Assembly: GCF_018402695.1 (NCBI RefSeq)
Contig: NZ_JAGYIM010000016.1
Span: forward strand, 434,001 to 498,000
Length of the DNA stretch: 64,000 bases
Direction of reading: 5' to 3'
DNA from: Arsukibacterium sp.
GTDB lineage: Bacteria > Pseudomonadota > Gammaproteobacteria > Enterobacterales > Alteromonadaceae
In this document: positions 53,570-63,076 of the stretch, one piece after another
Numbering within the stretch: the stretch's first letter is position 1
Layout of the letters: the number at the start of each line of letters is the position of its first letter
The notes under the pieces: generated by a model
What the model saw: only the letters and a program-made list of their open reading frames with translations
Told to the model about the DNA's origin: nothing
Database searches by the model: none
Made by a program: the position numbers and the translations under genes

Positions 53570-56167
53570 GTGCTACAACAATATCGCGAACATGTGGCCG
53601 AGCGCGCTGCGCAAGGTATCCCGCCAAAACCGCTCAATGCCGAGCAGGTAGCCGCCTTAGTTGAACTGTTAAAAAATCCGCCAAAAGGCGAAGAAGAAAC
53701 CTTAATTGACCTGCTGGTTAACCGGGTACCGCCAGGCGTTGACGAAGCGGCCTATGTTAAAGCCGGCTTTTTAGCGGCGCTAGCTAACGGCGAGGCAACC
53801 AGTAGCCTGATCAATGCTGAGTATGCTACCGAGCTGCTGGGGACCATGATGGGCGGCTACAATATTCAGCCGTTAATCAGCCTGCTGGACAACGACAAGT
53901 TAGCGCCTATTGCCGCTAAAGCACTGTCACACACCTTGCTGATTTTTGATGCGTTTCACGATGTCACCGAAAAAGCCGATGCGGGCAATGCTTTCGCTAA
54001 GCAAGTAGTGCAAAGCTGGGCGGACGCTGAGTGGTTTGAAAGCAAGCCAGCGCTGGCAGAAAAAATTACCGTTACCGTATTTAAAGTGTCAGGCGAAACC
54101 AATACTGACGATTTATCACCGGCGCCGGATGCCTGGTCACGGCCGGATATCCCGCTGCATGCGTTAGCGATGCTGAAAAATGCCCGTGAAGGCATTACCC
54201 CGGATCAGCCGGGTACCGTTGGCCCGATTAAGCAGTTAGACGAGCTGAACAAAAAAGGCTTCCCACTGGCTTATGTGGGTGATGTGGTAGGTACCGGTTC
54301 ATCACGTAAATCAGCGACGAACTCGGTGTTGTGGTTTATGGGCGACGACATCCCATACGTACCGAACAAACGCGGTGGCGGTTTTGTGCTGGGCGGTAAA
54401 ATTGCACCTATCTTCTTCAACACCATGGAAGACTCAGGCGCACTGCCAATCGAAGTTGACGTTAGCAAGCTGGAAATGGGCGATGTGATCGATATTCTGC
54501 CCTTCGAAGGCAAGATTGTCCGTCATGGCAGCGGCGAAGTGCTGGCTGAATTTAGCCTGGCAACTGACGTATTAATTGACGAAGTGCGTGCCGGTGGCCG
54601 GATTCCGCTGATTATCGGCCGCGGTTTAACTGATCGCGCCCGTGAATTTTTAGGGCATGGCCCGTCAGATAAATTCCGCCGGCCTTCGGCGAAAGTAGAC
54701 TCTGGCAAAGGCTTCACCCTGGCCCAAAAAATGGTCGGTAAAGCCTGTGGTGTGCAGGGCGTACGCCCGGGCACATACTGCGAGCCGAAAATGACTACCG
54801 TGGGCTCGCAAGATACCACCGGCCCGATGACCCGCGATGAGTTAAAAGATTTAGCCTGTTTAGGCTTCTCGGCTGACTTAACTATGCAGTCATTCTGTCA
54901 CACTGCCGCTTATCCGAAGCCGGTTGACGTAGACACTCACCATACTCTGCCAGATTTTATTATGAACCGTGGCGGTGTAGCACTGCGTCCGGGCGATGGT
55001 ATTATCCACAGCTGGTTAAACCGGATGTTACTGCCGGATACCGTAGGTACCGGTGGCGACTCACACACCCGTTTCCCAATTGGTATTTCGTTCCCGGCCG
55101 GTTCTGGTTTGGTCGCTTTTGCTGCCGCTACCGGTGTTATGCCACTGGATATGCCAGAGTCAGTATTAGTGCGCTTTAAAGGCGAAATGCAGCCGGGTAT
55201 TACCCTGCGCGACTTAGTGCATGCTATTCCGTACGTAGCCATTCAGAAAGGCTTGTTAACGGTTGATAAGAAAGGCAAGAAGAACATCTTCTCCGGCCGT
55301 ATTCTGGAAATCGAAGGTTTACCAAACTTAACGGTAGAGCAAGCGTTTGAATTATCTGATGCCTCTGCCGAGCGTTCAGCGGCTGGCTGTACTATTAAGC
55401 TGTCAGATGCGTCTATTGCCGAGTATCTGGAATCAAACATCGTAATGTTAAAGTGGATGATTTCTGAAGGCTACGGCGATGTGCGTACTATCGAGCGGCG
55501 GATTCAGGCGATGCAAGCCTGGCTGAAGGATCCACAGCTGATGTCGGCTGATGCCGATGCTGAATACAGCGAAATTATTGAAATTGATCTGGCCGATATT
55601 AAAGAGCCGGTGCTGTGTGCCCCGAACGATCCGGATGATGCGCGTTTACTGTCTGAGGTTGCCGGCGACAAAATCGACGAAGTATTTATCGGTTCTTGTA
55701 TGACCAACATTGGCCATTTCCGTGCGGCCGGTAAGCTGCTGGATAAATACAAAGGCCAGTTGCCAACCCGGTTATGGATTGCCCCGCCAACCAAGATGGA
55801 CCAGGCACAGTTAACCGAAGAAGGTTACTACAGCATTTTCGGTAAAGTAGGTGCCCGCACCGAAATGCCAGGCTGTTCGCTGTGTATGGGTAACCAGGCA
55901 CGGGTAGCGGAGAACTCAACAGTAGTATCAACCTCTACCCGTAACTTCCCCAACCGCTTAGGCCAGGGTGCTAACGTGTACTTAGCTTCGGCTGAGCTGG
56001 CGGCGGTAGCTTCTATTATTGGTAAGCTGCCAACAGTAGCCGAGTATCTGGAATACGCGAAGCAAATCGACGCCACCGCGGCCGATACTTATCGTTATCT
56101 GAACTTCCATCAGATGCCGCAGTACACCAAAAAAGCGGATAACGTGATTATCCAGCAAGCCGTGTAA
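53570..56167 (+). CDS. acnB: Aconitate hydratase B
   Basis: An 865-residue TCA-cycle aconitase with the same length and start as E. coli AcnB (MLEEYRKHVAERAAEGI; here from [20 protein letters not shown]). AGAGGA lies upstream of the GTG at 53570. Cluster ligands are in [15 protein letters not shown] and [13 protein letters not shown], and the swivel and HEAT-like N-terminal domains are typical of the B type. It interconverts citrate and isocitrate, and the apo-form of the family can bind RNA. It is followed by a strong terminator and then yacL, the same order as in E. coli. Confidence 0.97.
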   Translation: MLQQYREHVAERAAQGIPPKPLNAEQVAALVELLKNPPKGEEETLIDLLVNRVPPGVDEAAYVKAGFLAALANGEATSSLINAEYATELLGTMMGGYNIQPLISLLDNDKLAPIAAKALSHTLLIFDAFHDVTEKADAGNAFAKQVVQSWADAEWFESKPALAEKITVTVFKVSGETNTDDLSPAPDAWSRPDIPLHALAMLKNAREGITPDQPGTVGPIKQLDELNKKGFPLAYVGDVVGTGSSRKSATNSVLWFMGDDIPYVPNKRGGGFVLGGKIAPIFFNTMEDSGALPIEVDVSKLEMGDVIDILPFEGKIVRHGSGEVLAEFSLATDVLIDEVRAGGRIPLIIGRGLTDRAREFLGHGPSDKFRRPSAKVDSGKGFTLAQKMVGKACGVQGVRPGTYCEPKMTTVGSQDTTGPMTRDELKDLACLGFSADLTMQSFCHTAAYPKPVDVDTHHTLPDFIMNRGGVALRPGDGIIHSWLNRMLLPDTVGTGGDSHTRFPIGISFPAGSGLVAFAAATGVMPLDMPESVLVRFKGEMQPGITLRDLVHAIPYVAIQKGLLTVDKKGKKNIFSGRILEIEGLPNLTVEQAFELSDASAERSAAGCTIKLSDASIAEYLESNIVMLKWMISEGYGDVRTIERRIQAMQAWLKDPQLMSADADAEYSEIIEIDLADIKEPVLCAPNDPDDARLLSEVAGDKIDEVFIGSCMTNIGHFRAAGKLLDKYKGQLPTRLWIAPPTKMDQAQLTEEGYYSIFGKVGARTEMPGCSLCMGNQARVAENSTVVSTSTRNFPNRLGQGANVYLASAELAAVASIIGKLPTVAEYLEYAKQIDATAADTYRYLNFHQMPQYTKKADNVIIQQAV

Positions 56168-56184
56168 TAGCAACTGTTATACTT

Positions 56185-56210
56185 AAGGCCTGCAGCTGCA
56201 GGCCTTTTTT
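56185..56210 (+). terminator. Terminator after acnB
   Basis: AAGGCCTGCA / TGCAGGCCTT stem with a 2-nt GC centre, followed by TTTT. Confidence 0.88.
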
Positions 56211-56263
56211 ATGCGCGCTAATGTATTACCAAGAGCTACAATTTAACACACGCCGCATCAGCG

Positions 56264-56405
56264 GTCCTGGATGCTCTGCTAGGGCGACACAGGGTGTCTG
56301 AGCGCCGCAGGCAGTAGGGCGACAAATTCGTCTGGAACGAATTTGAACAGCTTTGCTGGCTTGCGAAGGGTAGGACATCCGCAGTAGTTACTGTGGCGAG
56401 CCCGG
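56264..56405. repeat. Dispersed palindromic repeat, copy 3 (inverted)
   Basis: Read on the minus strand it has CTCGCCACAGTAACT and GCTCAGACACCCTGTGTCG, as in copies 1 and 2, but the interior is longer and includes a perfect 9-bp hairpin CAAATTCGT / ACGAATTTG at 56323-56345. It fills most of the acnB-yacL gap. Confidence 0.68.
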
Positions 56406-56468
56406 CAGAGTATGCAGGCACCGATGATCTTATAAGTGGCAGAGATGCTGCGCTGTTGGAACTTTAGT

Positions 56469-56855
56469 ATGGAATACGACTTTATTTATAATCGCCACAC
56501 CGGCCAGTTCAGCATCCGGCTGACAGCGGAGCATGAAGTGTTGGGCCGCTTTTTGCTGGATGAATTTGGTCAGCAGGCCGCAGCCTATTTACCACTATTA
56601 CAACAGCTGAGTTCGCTAAAGCCCCAACAAAGCATGCAGTATCAGGGCCGAGAATTTTTGCTGGAAGTCGAAAACAGTGAAGTAACACTTAGCCATAACA
56701 GCCTGTTTTACCAAAGTGTCGATGAGCAAACCGGTCAGCAACAAGCGCTGGCTGAGGATGATTTGCAGTTAGACCAGCAGGGCATGAGCTGCCAGTGTGG
56801 TCTGGAAGACTTGCTGAAACTGCTGCGAGAATGGCAGCAATTCCTGGCAGATTAA
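56469..56855 (+). CDS. yacL: UPF0231 family protein YacL
   Basis: About 128 residues from ATG 56469. It matches the small acidic UPF0231/YacL family in length and pattern: MEYDFIYNRHTGQFSIRLT at the start, HEVLGRFLLDE, YQGREFLLEVENSEVTLSHN, and CGLEDLLKLLREWQQFL at the end. Position directly after acnB is the same as in E. coli, which strengthens the call. No biochemical function is established. Its stop overlaps that of the convergent histidine kinase gene (TTAA). Confidence 0.9.
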   Translation: MEYDFIYNRHTGQFSIRLTAEHEVLGRFLLDEFGQQAAAYLPLLQQLSSLKPQQSMQYQGREFLLEVENSEVTLSHNSLFYQSVDEQTGQQQALAEDDLQLDQQGMSCQCGLEDLLKLLREWQQFLAD

Positions 56856-59800
56856 TCTGCTGCCACTTTTAATGGCAGCAGCAACGTAAAGCGGGTGCCT
56901 TCGCCCGGTGTGCTGCTGACTTTAACGCTGCCCCCCAGTTTCTGGGTAATAAGATTAAATACGATATGCAGGCCCAGGCCGGTGCCACCCTGATGACGGT
57001 TGGTGGTAAAAAACGGGTCAAATATTCGCTCAATGTGCTCAGTGCTGATACCCGCCCCATTGTCTGAAAATATCATTTCAACCTGATCGCCTTGCCGGCA
57101 GCAGTGGATGGTTATCTCGCCACTACTGCGGTCTTTAAAGCCATGAACGACGGCGTTTTGGGTGAAATTGGATATAATCTGGCCAATGGTGCCCGGGTAG
57201 CTGTCCATAACAATGTCTTCGGCACAATTTACCTGCAGGCTGATTTTACGATTGCGCCACATTAAACTCAGGCTGTCGAGCAGTTCATCAAGGTACTTTG
57301 CCAGATTAAACTGGCGCAGGTTATCAGCAGTCAGGTCCACCGATACTTGCTTAAAGTTGGCAACTAACTGGGCGGCCCGCTGCAGGTTATTGTCAAGCAA
57401 CTGCCCTGCCTGCACTAATTTACTCAGGTAGTTATCTAACTCCTGCCGGCGAATGTTGCCACTGGCGAGTTTTTGCTGCAATAACTGGCTTTCTTCAGTG
57501 ACTACACTATTGGCTGTTAATGCTACGCCTAAAGGCGTGTTGACTTCATGTGCTACACCGGCCACCAGTTGGCCCAGTGCGGCCATTTTTTCGGTGCGAA
57601 CCAGTTCTTTTACTGTCGATTCAAGCTGAAGCAGGGTTTGTTCGGTTTTGTTCTTTGATTCCTGTAATGCCCGGGTGCGCTCATTTAATGCCTCAGTGCG
57701 CTGCTCGACTAACCAGGCCATTTCTTCCTGTTGTTTGCGCAGATGTTTTAACCGAAACAGGTGAATGGCAAGCATGATGGCCAGCAACAAGCTGACAAGT
57801 AACGCCCGCGCCAGCCAGGTTTCCCACCATAACGGCAATACCGTGACATTGAGAAGCGTTTCTTCGCTCCAGCCAGACTCGTTCAGGCCGGCACGTAATC
57901 GGAACTGATAGTCGCCGGGGGGTAAGCGTTCAAAGCTGGCGCTGCGACCATTGGCACTTCTGATGATCCAGTCAGACGAAACCGGGTCCAGCCGGTACTG
58001 AAACTGAACCTGATCTGTTTCAATAAACTCGCGGGTGGAATACTCAACTTGAAAGCTTCGGCTATCACCCGCCGGAATGATCAATTCGTCGTCAGGCAAC
58101 GCTGTGTTTTGCCCGTTGACCTCAATAGTCAGGATAGCTGGTGTGGCAACGGGCCCGGCAGAATACGCCAATACCTGTTCTGGTTGAAACAAGGTGAACC
58201 CATCCATACCGCCAAAAACGATGGCACCGTTAGTCATCACATTGCTGGAAGCATTAATATAGTCGCGACGCAGGGTACCATGCTGATAACCAAAGTTTCG
58301 AAAGCGGCTGGTTTCAGGATTAAAAACTGAGATGCCAAAGGCACTGCTTAGCCAGATATTGCCTGCATTATCTAGCTCTGCAGATTTAAGCTGGCCACTG
58401 GCTAAGCCCTCTGCCTCGGAAAATTGCTGAAAGCGGACGGTTGCCGGATCCATAGCTGAGCCTGACATGACGAGTTCATATAAGCCGGTACCATTTGTGG
58501 CAAGCCAATGGCGTTTATCTGGAGTGACAACATACGCCATGGGCGCAGAAGGCAGGCTTTGTGTTGGCTCTGCATTTTGAGTTGCCAGTTTATGTTCGAA
58601 CAGTAAGCTGCCATCAGTCAGGTCAAACCAGGACAAGCCGCTGTAGGACCCTACCAGCACATATTGCTGGCCGACAGGCTGAATAAAGGTAATGGCGCGA
58701 CTAAATGGATGCTTTGCGATGGTTTTTTGGTTTTTTTCGTCCAGAATAATCAGGCCGAACTGGTCAATTGCCAGCCATAGCTGGTTGTCCGATGCCCAAA
58801 GCCGGCGCACCGGGCCTGGCGGCACCGACGCCGGCAACTCAACGTTTTGGTAATTGCCGGTTGCAGTGTCAATAGCAACAATACCCTGGCCATGACCAAA
58901 CCATATTTCATCAGCCCGTCGCAACGAACAGTAAAAAGTAAAGCCATTGCTATTACTGCTGGTCAGATTAAAATACATGTTGAGCAAATTAAGGCTGAAC
59001 AAGCCATCTGCAGTGCCAGCCCATAAAGTATTGTCATCGCTGGCCAGGCTAATGGTTGCCGGGTTTCTGGCGATGTCCATAAAGGCCAGATCATGGCTGA
59101 TACTGACAAACAGGTTATTGGCTTGATTGAGACGGGATACACCGCCGTTCCAGGTGCCGACCCAGATGCTGCCGTCTTTATCCTGCAACAATGCAGCGAC
59201 TTTACCGTTGCCGAGGCTGGCCGGGTTGTTACGCTGGTGGTGGTAAGAAACCTGTTGCCGCCAGTGGCCGTCCTGCAATACCAAGCGGCTTAGTCCATGC
59301 TGGGTGCCAACCCAGATATCCTCATTATTGTCCATTGTAATGCTACGGATTTCTTTGCTAATTAAACTATTGTTATAGCTGGTAATTTCAAGCGGAATCC
59401 AGCCGTCGGAACCCGCCTGTTTCATCAGTAATCCTTCGTGCTCCAGGCCGACCCACAATCTGTCTGCTTTATCATGAAACAAGGTCATCACCGAGGCTTG
59501 GCGATATGGAAAGTTATTGTCCGAGATGTACTGACCATTGTTGCTGTTATAGCGAATTAGGCCTCGCGGAGTGCCAAGCCATAAATTACCTGCTGAATCG
59601 GACGATAACGCGGTAATATTCAACAGACGATCGCCGATCCATTCCACTTGTTGGGTGGCGTGATGCCAGCGTGCCAGCCCCTGATTCGTTCCAATCCATA
59701 GCCGCTGCTGGTTATCCAGATGCAGTGCCAGCACTAAAGGCGCTGAACCGTTATCTTTCCGAACCAGACTGATGCTGTCAAAAGTACCCAGTGAAGGGTT

Positions 59801-60154
59801 AAAGTAGTTCAGCCCATTCAGGGTGCCTACCCACAGCATTCCCTGCTTATCAACCTGTAATGAGGTTACAAAATTATCACTAAGTGACTGACTTAGTTGT
59901 TCTTCTGGACGAAATACGGTGATAGAAAACCCGTCGTAGCGATTCAGGCCTCCCTGGGTGCCTATCCAGATATTACCGGCATGATCCTGAGCAAGCGATG
60001 TTACGGTGGTCTGTGATAAACCCTGTTCAATATCAATTCGGGCAAAACGCGAGGCGTCTGGCACCTCGGTGAGTTGTGAAGAAAATAGTGGCAGGGATAG
60101 CATCGCCAATACAACTAGCATTGGTGAGCAGCATCGTTTTAAGACCAAGTACAT
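56852..60154 (-). CDS. Two-component sensor histidine kinase with Reg_prop beta-propeller
   Basis: About 1100 residues from ATG 60154 (AAGG upstream); the longer frame to 60238 is not needed. A signal/anchor (MLVVLAMLSLPLF) is followed by many propeller repeats of the type GNIWIGTQGGLNRYDG and LWVGTLNGLNYF (periplasmic sensor, about 40-690), a Y_Y_Y domain (QVQFQYRLDPVSSDWI), a membrane helix (LLVSLLLAIMLAIHLFRL), a coiled coil, then HisKA with VAGVAHEVNTPLG and HATPase with FTQNAVVHGF, SDNGAGIS and GGTGLGLHIV. It lacks a receiver domain and a response regulator, so it is an orphan kinase. Such propeller sensors typically detect polysaccharides or their breakdown products. Confidence 0.92.
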   Translation of the reverse strand: MYLVLKRCCSPMLVVLAMLSLPLFSSQLTEVPDASRFARIDIEQGLSQTTVTSLAQDHAGNIWIGTQGGLNRYDGFSITVFRPEEQLSQSLSDNFVTSLQVDKQGMLWVGTLNGLNYFNPSLGTFDSISLVRKDNGSAPLVLALHLDNQQRLWIGTNQGLARWHHATQQVEWIGDRLLNITALSSDSAGNLWLGTPRGLIRYNSNNGQYISDNNFPYRQASVMTLFHDKADRLWVGLEHEGLLMKQAGSDGWIPLEITSYNNSLISKEIRSITMDNNEDIWVGTQHGLSRLVLQDGHWRQQVSYHHQRNNPASLGNGKVAALLQDKDGSIWVGTWNGGVSRLNQANNLFVSISHDLAFMDIARNPATISLASDDNTLWAGTADGLFSLNLLNMYFNLTSSNSNGFTFYCSLRRADEIWFGHGQGIVAIDTATGNYQNVELPASVPPGPVRRLWASDNQLWLAIDQFGLIILDEKNQKTIAKHPFSRAITFIQPVGQQYVLVGSYSGLSWFDLTDGSLLFEHKLATQNAEPTQSLPSAPMAYVVTPDKRHWLATNGTGLYELVMSGSAMDPATVRFQQFSEAEGLASGQLKSAELDNAGNIWLSSAFGISVFNPETSRFRNFGYQHGTLRRDYINASSNVMTNGAIVFGGMDGFTLFQPEQVLAYSAGPVATPAILTIEVNGQNTALPDDELIIPAGDSRSFQVEYSTREFIETDQVQFQYRLDPVSSDWIIRSANGRSASFERLPPGDYQFRLRAGLNESGWSEETLLNVTVLPLWWETWLARALLVSLLLAIMLAIHLFRLKHLRKQQEEMAWLVEQRTEALNERTRALQESKNKTEQTLLQLESTVKELVRTEKMAALGQLVAGVAHEVNTPLGVALTANSVVTEESQLLQQKLASGNIRRQELDNYLSKLVQAGQLLDNNLQRAAQLVANFKQVSVDLTADNLRQFNLAKYLDELLDSLSLMWRNRKISLQVNCAEDIVMDSYPGTIGQIISNFTQNAVVHGFKDRSSGEITIHCCRQGDQVEMIFSDNGAGISTEHIERIFDPFFTTNRHQGGTGLGLHIVFNLITQKLGGSVKVSSTPGEGTRFTLLLPLKVAAD

Positions 60155-60357
60155 AATTAAACCTTGGATGCTGAGGCAGCGAATAACGTTTTTATCTAAT
60201 GCTAAGCATAGTAGTTTATGGCGTGGCCGCAATAGCACCGCATCAGCATTTTACTCTGCACAGCCAGCGGGAAATGCTGCACCATTATGGGGCGAAGCTA
60301 CGTTTTAAAACCAACTGGAATTTCTCAACTATTTGTAATTAAAAGATAAAATAAAAG

Positions 60358-60373
60358 TGGCACAAGGTTTTCT
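60358..60373 (+). promoter_or_regulatory. Candidate sigma-54 promoter for glnK-amtB
   Basis: TGGCACA-N4-TTTCT matches the -24 element of the sigma-54 consensus perfectly and the -12 element with one change (TTTC for TTGC). It lies about 45 nt before the glnK ATG, as expected for NtrC-controlled glnK-amtB operons. Confidence 0.55.
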
Positions 60374-60401
60374 TGTACTTGATGCAATCGCAGAAGATTA
60401 G

Positions 60402-60758
<357 letters not shown>

Positions 60759-60769
60759 GGAGCCCTGTC

Positions 60770-62041
60770 ATGCAAGAACAAATTTTTCACTTACAATATG
60801 CCATGGACACCTTCTACTTCCTGATTTGCGGAGTGCTGGTAATGTGGATGGCGGCAGGCTTTTCAATGCTGGAAGCCGGCCTGGTGCGTTCGAAAAACAC
60901 TACGGAAATTCTAACCAAAAACGTCGCGCTGTATTCTATTGCCTGCATTATGTATCTGGTGTGTGGCTATGCCATTATGTACGATGGCACCTGGTTTTTA
61001 AGCGGAATTGCAACCGTCGATGTGGATGCAACTCTGAGCAGCTTTGCTGAGCGGGAAGATGGCTTTACCGGCGGTGCAGTATACTCCGGCGCGTCTGACT
61101 TCTTCTTTCAGGTTGTGTTTGTTGCTACGGCAATGTCGATTGTCTCCGGTGCGGTTGCCGAGCGGATGAAGTTATGGGCCTTCCTGGCTTTTGCCGTAGT
61201 ATTAACTGGCTTTATTTATCCAATGGAAGGCAGCTGGACCTGGGGTGGCAATGCCGTATTTGGTCTGTATACGCTGGGCGATTTAGGTTTCTCTGATTTT
61301 GCCGGCTCAGGTATTGTTCATATGGCGGGGGCTTCTGCTGCATTAGCGGGTGTTATTCTACTGGGTGCGCGCAAAGGCAAATACAGTAAAGACGGCAAAA
61401 TTAATGCTATCCCGGGTGCCAATATGCCGTTGGCCACCTTAGGCACTCTGGTGCTGTGGATGGGTTGGTTTGGCTTTAATGGTGGCTCAGTGCTAAAACT
61501 GGGTGATATCAGTAATGCTAATGCAGTAGCGGTAGTGTTTCTGAATACCAATGCGGCGGCGGCTGCCGGCGCTGTTGCTGCGTTAATCCTGTCAGTAATC
61601 CTGTTTCGCAAAGCGGATTTAACCATGGCATTAAACGGTGCCTTAGCAGGCCTGGTTGCGATTACTGCTGAGCCGTCTACCCCAACTCCGCTGCAAGCTA
61701 CGTTATTCGGTGCCATTGGGGGTTTACTGGTTGTAGCATCGATTATTGGCCTGGATAAACTGAAAATTGATGATCCGGTCGGTGCTATTTCTGTACACGG
61801 TGTAGTCGGTTTGCTAGGCCTTTTACTGGTGCCGGTAACCAACAGTGACAGTACCTTCAGTGGCCAGTTAATTGGTGCCGCGACCATTTTTGTCTGGGTA
61901 TTTGTGACCAGCTTTATTGTCTGGTATGTGCTGAAGCTGGTGATGGGGATCCGGGTTAGCGAGCAAGCAGAATATGAAGGCGTGGATGCCTCAGAGTGCG
62001 GTATTGAAGCCTACCCTGAGTTCGTCTCGTCGGTAAAGTAA
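60770..62041 (+). CDS. amtB: Ammonium transporter AmtB
   Basis: A 423-residue inner membrane channel for ammonium with eleven predicted helices. Visible features are the N-terminal MWMAAGFSMLEAGLVRSKNT, the conserved SGIVHMAGASAALAG with the first pore His, and SVHGVVGLLG with the second, which form the twin-His pair. It ends in the short cytoplasmic tail that contacts GlnK. No cleaved signal peptide is obvious. Second gene of the glnK-amtB operon and closed by a terminator at 62180. Confidence 0.96.
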   Translation: MQEQIFHLQYAMDTFYFLICGVLVMWMAAGFSMLEAGLVRSKNTTEILTKNVALYSIACIMYLVCGYAIMYDGTWFLSGIATVDVDATLSSFAEREDGFTGGAVYSGASDFFFQVVFVATAMSIVSGAVAERMKLWAFLAFAVVLTGFIYPMEGSWTWGGNAVFGLYTLGDLGFSDFAGSGIVHMAGASAALAGVILLGARKGKYSKDGKINAIPGANMPLATLGTLVLWMGWFGFNGGSVLKLGDISNANAVAVVFLNTNAAAAAGAVAALILSVILFRKADLTMALNGALAGLVAITAEPSTPTPLQATLFGAIGGLLVVASIIGLDKLKIDDPVGAISVHGVVGLLGLLLVPVTNSDSTFSGQLIGAATIFVWVFVTSFIVWYVLKLVMGIRVSEQAEYEGVDASECGIEAYPEFVSSVK

Positions 62042-62179
62042 GCAGCCTGGGAAGAGCCGGTGGGACTTCCCGGGAGCGTGTTGGTGATGCAATACCGGTA
62101 ATTTCAGGTAGCGCATCAGCCAGCTGAACCTAAACCACCAAACTACGTCTATCCTTGTCCTTTGTCTTATAGTCTGACG

Positions 62180-62208
62180 CCCTGCGGTAATTACCGCAGG
62201 GTTTTTTT
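62180..62208 (+). terminator. Terminator after glnK-amtB
   Basis: 11-bp perfect stem CCCTGCGGTAA / TTACCGCAGGG without loop bases between, followed by seven T. Confidence 0.9.
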
Positions 62209-62338
62209 ATACCCTTCGTCCTTGAAGCTGCAGCTTTGTTGCCTTCGTTCGCTCGGCCCAATCACATAGGCAAGCTATGCTCATGTGCACTCGCTTACTT
62301 GCCGCCTAATTGCAGCGTCAATTATTTTGGGTATATCA
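62209..62338. repeat. Palindromic repeat element
   Basis: Begins ATACCCTTCGTCCTTGAAGC and ends with TTGGGTAT; its terminal 24 nt are an imperfect inverted repeat (ATACCC..., GCTGCA in both). A stem CACAT/ATGTG lies inside. It looks like a small non-coding mobile-type repeat; no other full copy is in the window. Confidence 0.55.
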
Positions 62339-62344
62339 TTTGTT

Positions 62345-62413
62345 GGTGACGGGTGACGGGTGACGGGTGACGGGTGACGGGTGACGGGTGACGGGTGACG
62401 GGTGACGGGTGAC
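62345..62413. repeat. Heptamer tandem repeat GGGTGAC
   Basis: Nine perfect copies of GGGTGAC follow one 6-nt partial copy. Perfect, short and G-rich, so copy number probably varies by slippage between strains. Confidence 0.95.
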
Positions 62414-62431
62414 GGTAAATTTACAATGGCC

Positions 62432-62469
62432 AAAAAAGCGAAAGGCCGCAAACTTCGCGGCCACTTTCG
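62432..62469 (-). terminator. Terminator of the CsrB-type RNA
   Basis: On the minus strand, a GGCCGC/GCGGCC stem, extended by CGAAAG/CTTTCG pairs, is followed by TTTTTT (plus-strand AAAAAA 62432-62437). Confidence 0.82.
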
Positions 62470-62862
62470 GTTCTGTTTCAGCTAATCCGTACTGTTACTC
62501 TTCCTGAGTAAGTCGTCCCTGGCTCCATCCCGGAGTGTCCAACAGCTTCATGCCGGGTCCTGCTGTCCTTAACTACTACTACCTTGTAATAGCACACTCA
62601 TCCTGAGTGGTCCTGCGGTCATCCCTGTAATTTTGCGCTTGTGAAGCTAACAAAACCGCCATCCTGGCGCTGCTTCCTGCAATATCATCCTGATATTTAG
62701 GCTCTTCCCGGAGCGTGTCCTTTAACCTTCCTTGTGCTATCCTAGCGTTGATTTACATCCTGTAAATCTTACTGACTTCATGTCAGTTGTCATCCGTCGA
62801 CATGGTTATTATGCAACGAATGACGCTCGCAGGGATCCTGGTTTCAGAAATAAACCTGCTGT
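62432..62862 (-). ncRNA. csrB: CsrB/RsmZ-type regulatory RNA
   Basis: Read on the minus strand the region contains about 20 GGA motifs, many as CAGGATG, the CsrB repeat. At least seven sit in 5-nt loops of short perfect hairpins (plus coordinates): 62495-62511, 62523-62535, 62595-62609, 62657-62669, 62681-62697, 62701-62714 and 62750-62768. CsrB-type RNAs bind many CsrA dimers through such GGA loops and so relieve CsrA control of translation. A GC hairpin (GGCCGC/GCGGCC) followed by six T at 62432-62437 ends it. A -10-like TACAAT lies at 62869-62874, so transcription would start near 62862 (5' end approximate). Length about 430 nt, near the 369 nt of E. coli CsrB. Confidence 0.88.
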
Positions 62863-62868
62863 AATAAT

Positions 62869-62897
62869 ATTGTAAAATGTGAAATTTTAAGAATAAC
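62869..62897 (-). promoter_or_regulatory. Likely promoter of the CsrB-type RNA
   Basis: TACAAT (62874-62869, minus strand) is a good -10; the -35 region (GTTATT at 62897-62892) is poor, as usual for activator-dependent promoters. Confidence 0.5.
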
Positions 62898-62970
62898 CCA
62901 TGTAAAACATAGCCTTAATGAAATATATTAGTTTGAGCCCTGCAGCAAATAGCGTTTAAACTTACCTGTT

Positions 62971-62988
62971 TGTGAGATATATCTCACA
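62971..62988. promoter_or_regulatory. GacA/UvrY-type activator box
   Basis: Perfect palindrome TGTGAGATATATCTCACA. It fits TGTRAG-N6-CTYACA, the box bound by GacA, UvrY or VarA upstream of csrB/rsm RNA genes. It lies about 118 bp upstream of the predicted RNA start. The spacing between half sites (N8 between TGTGA and TCACA) does not fit CRP. Confidence 0.75.
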
Positions 62989-63076
62989 CAGCAATCAGGT
63001 TTTTGTCTCCAACTGCAGTCTCAGAGTAAAAAGTAGCAATAGCATTTGTATCAGTAACAGGGATTCAGGGAAGGTA

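Noticed and set aside
53570-56167. Minus-strand ORFs over acnB
   Set aside because: Shadow frames of the strongly conserved aconitase gene with no independent start signals.
62345-62413. CRISPR array
   Set aside because: The repeat unit is 7 bp and without spacers, so it is a simple tandem repeat.
62480-62840. Plus-strand regulatory hairpins or riboswitch
   Set aside because: On the plus strand the loops read ATCCT and have no known role, and no T run follows; on the minus strand the same loops give GGA and the terminator, which explains the structure.
62971-62988. CRP binding site
   Set aside because: TGTGA and TCACA are 8 bp apart, whereas CRP needs 6; the arrangement fits a GacA-type box better.
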